A stretch of 17,699 bases of DNA, taken from positions 1 through 17,699 of the forward strand of contig CAZAZP010000021.1 in NCBI GenBank assembly GCA_964489695.1, in the 5' to 3' direction. Each line of letters starts with the position of its first letter. The stretch's first letter is position 1. The DNA comes from CAYUXU01 sp964489695. GTDB taxonomy: Bacteria > Bacillota_I > Bacilli_A > Erysipelotrichales > Erysipelotrichaceae. Below are positions 1 to 7,715 of this stretch, piece by piece. A program made the position numbers and the translations under genes. The notes below the pieces were generated by a model. It did not search any database and had not been told where the DNA came from. It saw only the letters and a program-made list of their open reading frames with translations.

Positions 1-6
1 GATTGA

Positions 7-258
7 CTAGTTTTCTTCACTAATAACTTCATATAACATTTCAGCTTCATCTTTTTTGACTTGCGGGGTTAAGGCTAATACTTTAATCGTTAAACTACGA
101 TTACCAAAGACCAATTTGACAATATCCCCGATTGCTACTTGTTGACCAGCTTTAACTTGGCGTCCATTAAGAAAGATTCGGTTATGGTCGGCTAATTCTT
201 TCGCTACTACTCGTCGTTTTAAAATTCTACTTACTTTTAAAAATTTATCGATTCGCAT
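7..258 (-). CDS. rqcP: S4-domain RNA-binding protein RqcP (YabO/Hsp15 family)
   Basis: A small basic S4-domain protein of 83 residues, the usual size for RqcP. The S4 fold fills almost the whole chain: the MRIDKFLKVSRILKRR start and the FLNGRQVKAG turn are the family's RNA-binding signature. In the family, RqcP binds 50S subunits obstructed by peptidyl-tRNA and works with RqcH to add C-terminal alanine tails to stalled chains. Here it is the last visible gene of the HAD-pth-mfd-spoVT operon. Its ATG lies inside the end of spoVT (14-base overlap) and is preceded by AGAGGT at good spacing. The stop is TAG. In B. subtilis the same gene sits a little downstream of spoVT, with yabM and yabN between; both are missing here. 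Function is inferred from family and context; the S4 assignment is firm. Confidence 0.93.
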   Translation of the reverse strand: MRIDKFLKVSRILKRRVVAKELADHNRIFLNGRQVKAGQQVAIGDIVKLVFGNRSLTIKVLALTPQVKKDEAEMLYEVISEEN

Positions 259-772
259 CTTTACCTCTAAGTTTCTCTGCTAAAAATAAATTTAATGATT
301 CTATTTGTTGGCTAATCGCCTCTTTGCTTTGTTGGTGGGTCTGTTCTAAAACAAACGCTCCATAGTACTGTTGATTAAGCAAAGTCGGGAAATAATAAAA
401 GTTCATTGTTTTCGTATCATCTAAATAAACTTGGATATCTGTTGCGAAATGAGGTTGTTGCGCTTCCGCCGCGTGGATAAATACCGAAGTTAGTTTTCTT
501 TTTTCCGTTGCTAACTGATCAAACGCCAATAATTCCTGTCGATAATAGTAACCAACCTTTTCACCGCTTAATTCAGATAAAATTTGACACATTAAGACAA
601 TATCCGTTAACGCTGGTGTTAGTGGCGAGTATTTTTGCATAATCAAATGTTGGTCAATTAAACTGATCTCGATGGTGTCACCCGTCTTAAGAAGTAATTC
701 TTGCCGGAATTCACGGGGAATTACGACCCGACCAAGTTGGTCAATTTTTCGCCTAACTCCTGATTTGACCAT
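245..772 (-). CDS. spoVT: SpoVT-like AbrB-family transcriptional regulator
   Basis: A 175-residue regulator, close to the length of B. subtilis SpoVT. Residues 1-50 form an AbrB/SpoVT swapped-hairpin DNA-binding domain: the KIDQLGRVVIPREFR stretch is diagnostic, followed by KTGDTIEI. Residues from about 55 to 170 should be the GAF-like sensor domain of SpoVT, but this part is divergent. In sporulating Bacillota SpoVT tunes forespore sigma-G genes. Nothing else in the window speaks for or against sporulation, so here it may be a general regulator. It sits between mfd and rqcP, as in Bacillus. Its ATG shares one base with the mfd stop (TAATG), which implies translational coupling; upstream is AAAGG about 10 bases away. 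The gene symbol rests on domain and synteny together. Confidence 0.85.
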   Translation of the reverse strand: MVKSGVRRKIDQLGRVVIPREFRQELLLKTGDTIEISLIDQHLIMQKYSPLTPALTDIVLMCQILSELSGEKVGYYYRQELLAFDQLATEKRKLTSVFIHAAEAQQPHFATDIQVYLDDTKTMNFYYFPTLLNQQYYGAFVLEQTHQQSKEAISQQIESLNLFLAEKLRGKDANR

Positions 773-3700
773 TATCTTTTAACCTTTCTAACTCGATTTA
801 AGACCGTAATCGTTAAATCAAGCCAATTTGCTTGTTTCGGTATAATCACTCGAATCGTACCTTTTAAATACTTAAGTTTGATAGCAGGATCAATTTCATT
901 AATTGTCTCAAATAGTTTAATCCCATCAACTTGATCCGAAAACTCATTAGTATAAGTCAGAACTACTTCTTTCTCGCGTTCTTTAAAGCTTTCAATCTCT
1001 GGTCGTTGTAAGAATAATTCTAAGCGTTTTTTTTCAAATAAAAGACTAACTGCAGTTGGTAGTTTACCAAAATAATCCGTCGCTGCTAAGTAAACTTGTT
1101 TGAGTTCTTGAGTTGATTTAATTTTATCAATTTTCTGATATAAAGACAATTTGTCTAAATCAGAATCGGTTAAGTTTGCGGGAATATAAGCATTAACCGC
1201 CATCGGAATCCGCGGTAAAGCACTCGGTTCAGGCGCTTGATTCGTAGCCTTTTTAATCGCTGCTTTTAGCATTTCTAAATATAGCTCCACCCCAACTGAA
1301 TCAATAAAACCTGATTGATTTTCACCAAGTAAATCACCAGCGCCCCGAATCGTTAAATCTCGTAACGCAATTTTATAACCACTACCCAGCTCAGTAAACT
1401 CTTTAATCGCTTTTAATCTTTTCTCAGCAATCTCCGTTAATTGTTGGCGGGGAGGAATTAATAAATAAGCGTAAGCTAACCGGTCACTACGACCCACTCG
1501 ACCACGGATTTGATATAACTGCGCTAAACCAAAGTTTTGCGCTTGATCAATAATAATCGTATTAGCATTAGCGATATCAATCCCCGTCTCAATAATCGTC
1601 GTACAGACTAAGACTTGATAATGGTTATCGGTGAACTTGACCATGACATCTTCAATTTCTTCTCGACTCATTTGGCCATGGGCAACCGCGATATTAGCTT
1701 GGGGTAAAGCTTGTTGGAGCTGATAAGCAATCGTATAAATATGTTCAATATTATTAAACAAATAAAAGACCTGACCACCCCGGGCGATTTCTTTGGCGAT
1801 AATACTAATCGTTAAAGCAAAGTTTTTCTCAACCACATAAGTTTGGACTGGTAGACGTTCAATTGGTGGGGTATTTAATTGTGATAAAGCCCGCACACTA
1901 ATTAAAGACATCTGTAAGGTGCGCGGAATTGGTGTCGCACTTAACGCCAAAACATCAATCGCTTGTTTTAATTCTTTAATCTTTTCTTTATGTTCCACCC
2001 CAAAACGTTGTTCTTCATCAATAATTAATAAGCCTAAATCCTGAAATTTAACATCTGCGGAAAGCAACCGATGAGTACCAATAATAATATCATAGTGCCC
2101 TAACGCAATTTCCTTTACCAATCGCGCTTGGTCTTTAGGCAAAACGAAGCGATTTAATAACGCAATATTTACTGGAAAATTAGCAAATCTTTGCTTGAAA
2201 GTTAAATAATGTTGGCGAGATAAGATGGTGGTTGGACATAAAAAGACAACCTGTTTCTGGTCTAAGACGGCTTTAAAAGCCGCCCGCATCGCGACCTCAG
2301 TTTTCCCAAATCCAACATCTCCACACAGCAATCGATCCATCGGATAAGGTTTTTCCATATCAGTTTTAATTTCTTTAATGGAAGTTTGTTGGTCTTTGGT
2401 TAATTCAAAATCAATATCTGCTTCAAAGGCAGCTTGCAGTTTATTATCGGGACTAAAGGGAAACCCAATCATTTCTTGGCGAACGGAATACAACTTTACT
2501 AATCTATCGGCTAGTTCACTCACGTTTTTGGCTAAGCGTTCTTTAGTCTTTAGCCATTCTTTGGTGCCAAGTTTATGTAAACGCGGAATAATTCCTTCAC
2601 TAGAAACATATTTTCTGACTAGGGAAAACTGCTCTAAGGGGACTAATAGTTCCGCTTGATCACGATATAAAATCTGGAGATAATCTTTCGTTAAGCCATT
2701 AATTTCGCGAGTAATAATAGCTTGAAATTGACCAATCCCATAAAGGTTATGGACAACATAATCACCTGGATTTAATTCTTGAACATCAGCCGTTAATTCT
2801 GCTTGTAAAAACTGATTAGTAAAACGCGTCGGACGAGCCACATGATCAAATAAATCTAAAGCGGTATAAACAATCATCTCTTGAAATTCATAACTAACCC
2901 GATTAGATGAATCAAGTAAATTCAAGCCAATTTTAGGCGGCTTAGTTGTTGAAAGAAGCTGATAGCTTAGTTGGCGCTCATTTAAAATATTTTTAAAGCG
3001 GGCTAAATAATTACCTGTCAAACAGATAATAACCTTCGCCTTCGTGGCTTCTTTGATTATTTTTGATAAGAGGACTTCAAAATTTTCTTTAATATTTTCA
3101 TTCGGGCGAATTTCCGCTACCGAAACTGCTTCTGGTTTAAAGGTATAAATCCGTTTATTAAAAACTGTCTTTAATATTTCAGCTAAAGAGAAATAAAGTG
3201 GTTTAGCACTAACAAACACTTGTTCAGCTGTTAATTCAGCTAAAAACTCAGCTGAGTCAGTTAAAATTTGTTGTTCTTGTTGATAGATTTCTTCAACTGG
3301 TGATAAAACAACCAGCGGTTTTGATAAATAAGCTAACAGTGAACTAGGCTTTGGTAGTTCAGCTTGATAACGATAGTACTTTTCAAATAATAAGCCAGCC
3401 TTTAAATATTCCATCTCAGCTAAACTATTGGCTAAAAGCTCTGATTTAGCTGGGTAAGTTTGTTTTAGTTGTTCACTAATTAAAGCTAATTGTTCTTTAG
3501 TAAATAATAAATCACTGGCGGGTAAGATTTCCGCTTTTACTAAAGTGCTACTAGTTCTTTGACTATTTAAGTCAATTAAGCGAATACTTTCTAATATCAC
3601 ATCGAAAAATTCTAACCGCAGTGGTTGGTGGTAATTGATTGAAAATACATCAATGATACCGCCCCGGCGTGCGTAAGTTAGCGGGCGATCAACTTGAGCC

Positions 3701-4170
3701 ACTTTTTCATAACCCGCTTGTTGTAAAAGAGTAGTCACCTCTTCCATCGAGATTTCTTGATTAACAGCTAGTTGTAGCGTGAACTGTTGAAAGATGGTTG
3801 GTGCGGGAAAATAGCGCATCATAGCCGCGGTATGAGTCACTAAAACCAGCGGTTGTTGACCTAATTTATTTAAAGTTAAGATCCGTTCCGCTTTAACTTC
3901 CGGTGAACTCGCAATGGCTTCTAGCCTTAATGAATCTTCAACTTGAAAAAGCTCAGTCTCATTAACTAAACTACTAATTAATTCATACAACTTTAATGCT
4001 TCATAGCGCGTCGGTTTAATTACTACGATGCTACGTTTCAGCTCACTAAAAGCAGCACTAATTAGTAAAGCTTCTTGATTTAAAGACACGGCGGCTAGCT
4101 CGCCCGTTGGACTAATGAGCGTTTGATAACCAGCGGTTAAAATTAATGGTTTTAATAGCGGTTGGTTCAT
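772..4170 (-). CDS. mfd: Transcription-repair coupling factor Mfd
   Basis: A full-length Mfd of 1132 residues (family about 1150). It binds RNA polymerase stalled at DNA lesions, pushes it off with its ATP-driven translocase and recruits UvrA. Visible domains: an N-terminal UvrB-like module; a CarD-like RNA-polymerase-interaction domain from about residue 467 (GDYVVHNLYGIGQF); an RecG-like translocase with Walker A GDVGFGKT near 617, DEEQ near 718, LSATPIPRTL after it, and the QIRGRVGRS motif VI; the TRG region; and the C-terminal D7 domain from about 985. No frameshift is seen. Its ATG overlaps the pth TGA stop as ATGA, and its TAA overlaps the spoVT start. In Bacillus a small gene, fin, lies between pth and mfd; here there is no room for it. 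Confidence 0.98.
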   Translation of the reverse strand: MNQPLLKPLILTAGYQTLISPTGELAAVSLNQEALLISAAFSELKRSIVVIKPTRYEALKLYELISSLVNETELFQVEDSLRLEAIASSPEVKAERILTLNKLGQQPLVLVTHTAAMMRYFPAPTIFQQFTLQLAVNQEISMEEVTTLLQQAGYEKVAQVDRPLTYARRGGIIDVFSINYHQPLRLEFFDVILESIRLIDLNSQRTSSTLVKAEILPASDLLFTKEQLALISEQLKQTYPAKSELLANSLAEMEYLKAGLLFEKYYRYQAELPKPSSLLAYLSKPLVVLSPVEEIYQQEQQILTDSAEFLAELTAEQVFVSAKPLYFSLAEILKTVFNKRIYTFKPEAVSVAEIRPNENIKENFEVLLSKIIKEATKAKVIICLTGNYLARFKNILNERQLSYQLLSTTKPPKIGLNLLDSSNRVSYEFQEMIVYTALDLFDHVARPTRFTNQFLQAELTADVQELNPGDYVVHNLYGIGQFQAIITREINGLTKDYLQILYRDQAELLVPLEQFSLVRKYVSSEGIIPRLHKLGTKEWLKTKERLAKNVSELADRLVKLYSVRQEMIGFPFSPDNKLQAAFEADIDFELTKDQQTSIKEIKTDMEKPYPMDRLLCGDVGFGKTEVAMRAAFKAVLDQKQVVFLCPTTILSRQHYLTFKQRFANFPVNIALLNRFVLPKDQARLVKEIALGHYDIIIGTHRLLSADVKFQDLGLLIIDEEQRFGVEHKEKIKELKQAIDVLALSATPIPRTLQMSLISVRALSQLNTPPIERLPVQTYVVEKNFALTISIIAKEIARGGQVFYLFNNIEHIYTIAYQLQQALPQANIAVAHGQMSREEIEDVMVKFTDNHYQVLVCTTIIETGIDIANANTIIIDQAQNFGLAQLYQIRGRVGRSDRLAYAYLLIPPRQQLTEIAEKRLKAIKEFTELGSGYKIALRDLTIRGAGDLLGENQSGFIDSVGVELYLEMLKAAIKKATNQAPEPSALPRIPMAVNAYIPANLTDSDLDKLSLYQKIDKIKSTQELKQVYLAATDYFGKLPTAVSLLFEKKRLELFLQRPEIESFKEREKEVVLTYTNEFSDQVDGIKLFETINEIDPAIKLKYLKGTIRVIIPKQANWLDLTITVLNRVRKVKR

Positions 4171-4739
4171 TCCATAGCTTTCAAGTTAAATTTCGACATA
4201 GTTTTAACAAAATCCGTTTGAAAATTATACTCAAGGGCCGCGACGGCTTGCTCAATCGCTACAGAAATAATCACTCGTTCCGCGGAAGTGAATTTCCCTA
4301 ACACAAAATCCATTTTAGTTCCGTAGGCTGGAGCACCTACCCCTAAGCGCAACCGCTTAATATTACGATCATTTAAATAGCGAATAATACTTTGCATGCC
4401 TTTATGACTACCAGCTGAACCAGCCGGACGTAAACGAATTTGTCCTAATGGTAAATCAAAATCATCATAGATGATAATTAAATCCTCAATCGATAACTGA
4501 TAAAAATTAACCAATTTGAAAACTGCTTCACCCGATAAATTCATGTAGGTTAAAGGTTTAACTAATAAGATTCTTTCATTGCCCCACCGATATTCCGCTA
4601 GTTCAGCTTGAAATTTACTGCTGGAGCGAAATTCTACTTGTAAAGACCCAGCTAACTTATCTAAGACCATAAAGCCCACATTATGTCGTGTATCCCGATA
4701 TTGGAGTCCGGGATTACCTAAACCTACAATTAGTTTCAT
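4167..4739 (-). CDS. pth: Peptidyl-tRNA hydrolase Pth
   Basis: Pth cleaves the ester bond of peptidyl-tRNAs that fall off ribosomes, freeing tRNA. The 190-residue product has the normal family length. It opens with MKLIVGLGNPG and has YRDTRHNVGF; Asn9 and the catalytic His19 are in place, and the catalytic Asp lies in the IIYDDFDLP motif. I chose the ATG at 4739 because GGAG lies 8 bases before it and the family start is MKLIVGLGNPG. An in-frame TTG 18 bases further upstream would add six unneeded residues. The ATG overlaps the stop of the HAD gene as TAATG, and the TGA stop overlaps the mfd start, so all three are probably translationally coupled. This TGA stop shows that the standard bacterial code is in use. 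Confidence 0.96.
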   Translation of the reverse strand: MKLIVGLGNPGLQYRDTRHNVGFMVLDKLAGSLQVEFRSSSKFQAELAEYRWGNERILLVKPLTYMNLSGEAVFKLVNFYQLSIEDLIIIYDDFDLPLGQIRLRPAGSAGSHKGMQSIIRYLNDRNIKRLRLGVGAPAYGTKMDFVLGKFTSAERVIISVAIEQAVAALEYNFQTDFVKTMSKFNLKAME

Positions 4740-5446
4740 TAGCTTAGCTCCGGCCAAGTCTTGATTAACTCTGATAATTCGGCTAAGTTAAGTTGTTTTA
4801 ACTCACTTGCTAAACTCTGATCTAACTCATTAGTAATTAAATAACAATCAATGCCCACTTTTAAAGCCGCCAAGTCTTCTTCCACACTATTACCAATCAT
4901 TAAACAGTCAGTAGCTGTTAAATTTTGTTTCGTCAAAATTTCGGTAAAATAAGCTGGATTAGGTTTAGCATAGTGACTATTTTCATAAGTTGTAATTAAT
5001 TCAAAATCCGTGGGGTTTAAATTTGCCCAAGCTAGTCGTTGATAAGTCGCGGTCATGGGGAAAAGTGGATTCGTAGCTAAAATTAAACGATAACCTTTAC
5101 TTTTTAAGGTTTGAATAATTAAAGCCGACAGAGGTAAGCAAGTAGTGAATGGTTGTAGTTCTTTAAACTTTTGCTGATAGAATTTTTCAATGGTTGGCAT
5201 CACGGTCATTTTACTTAAATTAAGCCCACTTTCAAATTCTGCCCAAAACACGTGTTCATTAGTTATTAATCCTTGGTTTTGAATCATCGCCCAAACGCTT
5301 TGTTTTAAAACTGGTAAGCTTGTAGCTAAAGGGATATTAAAATCAACCAGCAGCTTAGCTAAAGCTAAAAAGTAAGCTCGCTCAAATTGCTCCTGGTCCA
5401 TCGCTAATAATGTTTCATCTAAATCAAATAATATCGCTTTTTTCAT
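4739..5446 (-). CDS. HAD-superfamily hydrolase, first gene of the pth-mfd operon
   Basis: A 235-residue cytosolic HAD phosphatase. Motif I is FDLDETL (nucleophile Asp8, acid/base Asp10), motif II the Thr in ILATNP, motif III the Lys in AKPNP and motif IV the IGNSVEEDL loop that holds Mg2+. A long insert between motifs I and II (about residues 17-100) is a helical C1-type cap, which usually means a small-molecule phosphate substrate. The substrate cannot be read from the sequence. AAGGT lies about 7 bases before the ATG and a -10 box lies just upstream, so this gene leads the operon. I know no established link between a HAD enzyme and Pth, so the coupling is an observation only. Confidence 0.88.
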   Translation of the reverse strand: MKKAILFDLDETLLAMDQEQFERAYFLALAKLLVDFNIPLATSLPVLKQSVWAMIQNQGLITNEHVFWAEFESGLNLSKMTVMPTIEKFYQQKFKELQPFTTCLPLSALIIQTLKSKGYRLILATNPLFPMTATYQRLAWANLNPTDFELITTYENSHYAKPNPAYFTEILTKQNLTATDCLMIGNSVEEDLAALKVGIDCYLITNELDQSLASELKQLNLAELSELIKTWPELS

Positions 5447-5467
5447 GCTGTTTACCTTAATATTCTA

Positions 5468-5473
5468 ATTATA
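5468..5473 (-). promoter_or_regulatory. Probable -10 box for the HAD-pth-mfd-spoVT-rqcP operon
   Basis: A perfect TATAAT is read on the minus strand, which places the transcript start near 5461 and leaves a leader of about 15 bases holding AAGGT. No good -35 is present at 16-18 bases (the best is TGGCAT), so promoter strength is uncertain. Confidence 0.55.
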
Positions 5474-5527
5474 TAAAAAACTACTCAGTTATGCCACTGT
5501 AAATAATTTTCATAAATAGTATTATCC

Positions 5528-5557
5528 TTGCAATTAAGTTGTTTGGTTGTTTATGAT
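5528..5557 (+). promoter_or_regulatory. Promoter of the GNAT gene, giving a probably leaderless mRNA
   Basis: TTGCAA (5528-5533) and TATGAT (5552-5557) are separated by 18 bases, a good sigma-A promoter. The expected transcript start, 7 bases after the -10, falls on or next to the ATG at 5564. TTGCAA is its own reverse complement, but no suitable -10 follows it on the minus strand. Confidence 0.6.
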
Positions 5558-5563
5558 AGACAT

Positions 5564-5863
5564 ATGAAAATCGTTCATGAAGACTTAGCTATTCGCTTAT
5601 ATGACATTGGCCAACTAGCTGGTGAGCTTAATTACCGCTATTTTGATGACACGACCATTGATGCTTATCGCACCTTTGTAAACCCTGCCTATCGGGGAGC
5701 GGGCTTAGCTGCTAAGTTAGTTGAGGCCTTGCTAGAAAAATTAATTAAGGAACAATTATTAGTGATTCCCAATTGTTCATATGTTTATCATTACTTTGAA
5801 AAACATCCTGAATATCAACGGTATCTTAGTTCAACCCTCGCCACGCCAACTTGTCAAATCTAA
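5564..5863 (+). CDS. Small GNAT-family N-acetyltransferase (COG2388/YjdJ type)
   Basis: A 99-residue minimal GNAT protein. Its members carry the acetyl-CoA-binding core with little else. The VNPAYRGAGLAAKLV stretch is the acetyl-CoA pyrophosphate loop and helix, and the C-terminal CSYVYHYFEKHPEY is the characteristic end of the COG2388 subfamily (usually C-x-Y-V-x-x-Y-hydrophobic-x-x-HPEY). The acceptor substrate of this subfamily is not well established. I start it at ATG 5564; an in-frame TTG at 5528 is the -35 element of the promoter and so unlikely to be a start. There is no Shine-Dalgarno sequence before the ATG, which fits a leaderless transcript. The stop TAA forms part of the terminator stem. 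It is transcribed away from the mfd operon. Confidence 0.85.
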   Translation: MKIVHEDLAIRLYDIGQLAGELNYRYFDDTTIDAYRTFVNPAYRGAGLAAKLVEALLEKLIKEQLLVIPNCSYVYHYFEKHPEYQRYLSSTLATPTCQI

Positions 5864-5886
5864 ACTAGCACTGCTAGTTTTTTTAT
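5862..5886 (+). terminator. Rho-independent terminator of the GNAT gene
   Basis: AAACTAGC (5862-5869) pairs perfectly with GCTAGTTT (5873-5880) around an ACT loop and is followed by TTTT and further T-rich sequence. The left arm includes the last two bases of the GNAT stop codon. It separates the GNAT gene from pepF. Confidence 0.85.
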
Positions 5887-5891
5887 TCTTA

Positions 5892-5900
5892 TGTTATACT
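5892..5900 (+). promoter_or_regulatory. Extended -10 promoter of the M3 peptidase gene
   Basis: TGTTATACT is an extended -10 (TGn followed by TATACT at 5895-5900), lying directly after the GNAT terminator. No recognisable -35 is present at 16-18 bases. The transcript would start near 5907 and carry the GAGGT ribosome site. Confidence 0.7.
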
Positions 5901-5925
5901 TACATGAGAATTGTGAGGTAATTAT

Positions 5926-7686
5926 ATGTCTAATTGGTCTTTAACCGAATTATATCCTGATTATGGAACAGAATTTACTAGTGATTTAAAGCAAGCCCAA
6001 CAATTGATTGGCGAGATTACCACCTTTACAACCGAGCTAGTGAATAAAACCGATTATGTAACTTTAGAAACTTATTTAAAACAAAAGAATGATTTTATTA
6101 CCCTGATTAGTAAACTGTATAGCTTTATTAGTTTAAATATCGCCACTAATACAAGTGATCCAGTAAGTAATAATTATGCAGGTCTATTGGCTAAATTAAT
6201 TAGTCAATTAGCTAAACCAGAAACATTAGCAGCGAAATGGATCGCTGAGCAACAAGCTCTTTTACCCACTTGGTTCAAAGAAAGTTCTTATCTTAAAGAA
6301 CATGAGTTTCACTTACATGAAATCATTACCAATCAAAAATATTTATTGCACGAAGATACCGAGAATATTATCAGTTTAATGGAAATTAATGCTTCGACTG
6401 CATGGAGTAATCTTCAAGACTTATTAACCTCAAAAGCCGAAGTAAAGTTCAACAATGAAACACTCACTTTAGCTCAGCTGAGAAATCAAGCTTACTCAGC
6501 TGATCCAGTAATTAGAAAACAAGCTTATGAAACAGAACTAGCCCTTTATGACTCCTTACAAGATGCGATTGCTTTTGCTTTAAATAGTATTAAAGGTGAA
6601 GTCGTCGAGATTAGTAAAGCCCGGGGCTATCAGAGTGTTATTGAAAAAACACTCATTGATTCGCGCTTGTCTGAAGCAAGTTTAAAAGCGATGTTTTCAG
6701 CAATTGATGAAGCCTTACCCGCTTTTAGAAAATATCTAAAACATAAAGCAGCTTTATTAGGTCATGAGGCTGGCTTACCCTTTTATGATTTATTCGCCCC
6801 GATGGGTGATGCTAGTAGTAAGGAGTATAGCATCCAAGACGCGAAAGAGTTTATCTTTAATTGCTTTAGCTCTTTCTCACCTGATTTAGCTAATTTGGCT
6901 GAGCGAGCTTTTAATGAAAATTGGATTGACTTCTATCCGAAAAAAGGAAAAGTGGGTGGGGCTTTTTGTGCTAACTTACAACCAATTAAACAAAGTCGGA
7001 TTTTAGCTAATTATGGTGGTACACTCAATGATGTTAGAACTTTGGCTCATGAACTAGGCCATGCTTATCATGGTTATCGAATTGAAGAGCTCCAACCAAT
7101 TAATGCTGATTACACCATGCCCGTCGCGGAAACTGCTTCCATTTTCTCAGAAAATATTGTCTTTGATGCGGCCTTAAAACAAGCCAGTGTCGCAGAGAAA
7201 ATTCAATTAATTGAAAATTCTTTACAAGATATTACGCAAACTGTCGTTGATATTTATAGTCGTTATTTATTTGAAAGCGAAGTAATTGAGCGACGTGCCA
7301 ATGAGTTTTTGTTTGCAGATGATTTAAAACAAATCATGCTCAAAGCCCAACAAGCTACTTATGGTGATGGTCTAGCGGCTGATTATTTACATCCTTATAT
7401 GTGGGTTTGTAAAGGTCATTATTATAGTGTTCACCGTAATTTCTACAACTTCCCTTACGCCTTTGGTGGCTTATTCGCTTTAGGTTTATATGCTCAATAC
7501 CAAAAACAAGGTCCCGCGTTTGTCGCGAGCTATGATGCTTTGCTAACCGCAACGACAACTAATTCATGTGAAGCGGTAGCGGCTTTAGCTAACGTTGATA
7601 TCAGTAAACCTGATTTCTGGCGCGCTAGCTTAAAGATAGTGGAAAAACGCATTGAACAATTGATCGAATTAACTCCGTTAGACTAA
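5926..7686 (+). CDS. pepF: M3-family oligoendopeptidase (PepF type)
   Basis: A 586-residue cytoplasmic zinc metallopeptidase that degrades short peptides, the length expected of the pepF/M3 clade. The zinc site is LAHELGHAYHG, with His375, Glu376 and His379. The third ligand is probably Glu402 in the ETASIFSE motif downstream. The N-terminal half is the helical PF08439-like region and the C-terminal half the M3 catalytic domain. There is no signal peptide. GAGGT lies 8 bases before the ATG. It is monocistronic, with its own extended -10 promoter, and ends at a terminator shared with the convergent nagA. The family is certain; the exact pepF name is a family-level assignment since several M3B subgroups exist. 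Confidence 0.93.
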   Translation: MSNWSLTELYPDYGTEFTSDLKQAQQLIGEITTFTTELVNKTDYVTLETYLKQKNDFITLISKLYSFISLNIATNTSDPVSNNYAGLLAKLISQLAKPETLAAKWIAEQQALLPTWFKESSYLKEHEFHLHEIITNQKYLLHEDTENIISLMEINASTAWSNLQDLLTSKAEVKFNNETLTLAQLRNQAYSADPVIRKQAYETELALYDSLQDAIAFALNSIKGEVVEISKARGYQSVIEKTLIDSRLSEASLKAMFSAIDEALPAFRKYLKHKAALLGHEAGLPFYDLFAPMGDASSKEYSIQDAKEFIFNCFSSFSPDLANLAERAFNENWIDFYPKKGKVGGAFCANLQPIKQSRILANYGGTLNDVRTLAHELGHAYHGYRIEELQPINADYTMPVAETASIFSENIVFDAALKQASVAEKIQLIENSLQDITQTVVDIYSRYLFESEVIERRANEFLFADDLKQIMLKAQQATYGDGLAADYLHPYMWVCKGHYYSVHRNFYNFPYAFGGLFALGLYAQYQKQGPAFVASYDALLTATTTNSCEAVAALANVDISKPDFWRASLKIVEKRIEQLIELTPLD

Positions 7687-7687
7687 G

Positions 7688-7715
7688 AAAAAACCCCTTG
7701 AAGTCAAGGGGTTTT
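7688..7715. terminator. Bidirectional terminator between pepF and nagA
   Basis: A strong hairpin, CCCCTTG (7694-7700) pairing with CAAGGGG (7705-7711) around AAGT, is flanked by six A on the left (7688-7693) and TTTT on the right, so it has a U-tract in both directions. The nagA stop codon (7714-7716) lies in its flank, so translation of nagA ends right at the hairpin. Confidence 0.92.

Noticed and set aside
2378..2659. Open frame on the plus strand opposite mfd
   Set aside because: It lies wholly inside the certain mfd gene, has no ribosome site or family motif, and its composition is that of a reverse-strand shadow.
3246..3257. Perfect 12-base palindrome ACTCAGCTGAGT inside mfd
   Set aside because: A few 12-base palindromes are expected by chance in 17.7 kb, this one is within coding sequence and no partner site is evident.
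4740..4757. Six-residue N-terminal extension of Pth from a TTG
   Set aside because: The ATG at 4739 has a well-spaced GGAG and gives the conserved MKLIVGLGNPG start.
7355..7558. Minus-strand open frame opposite the M3 peptidase
   Set aside because: It is contained in the C-terminal catalytic region of the peptidase, and has no recognisable domain or promoter.
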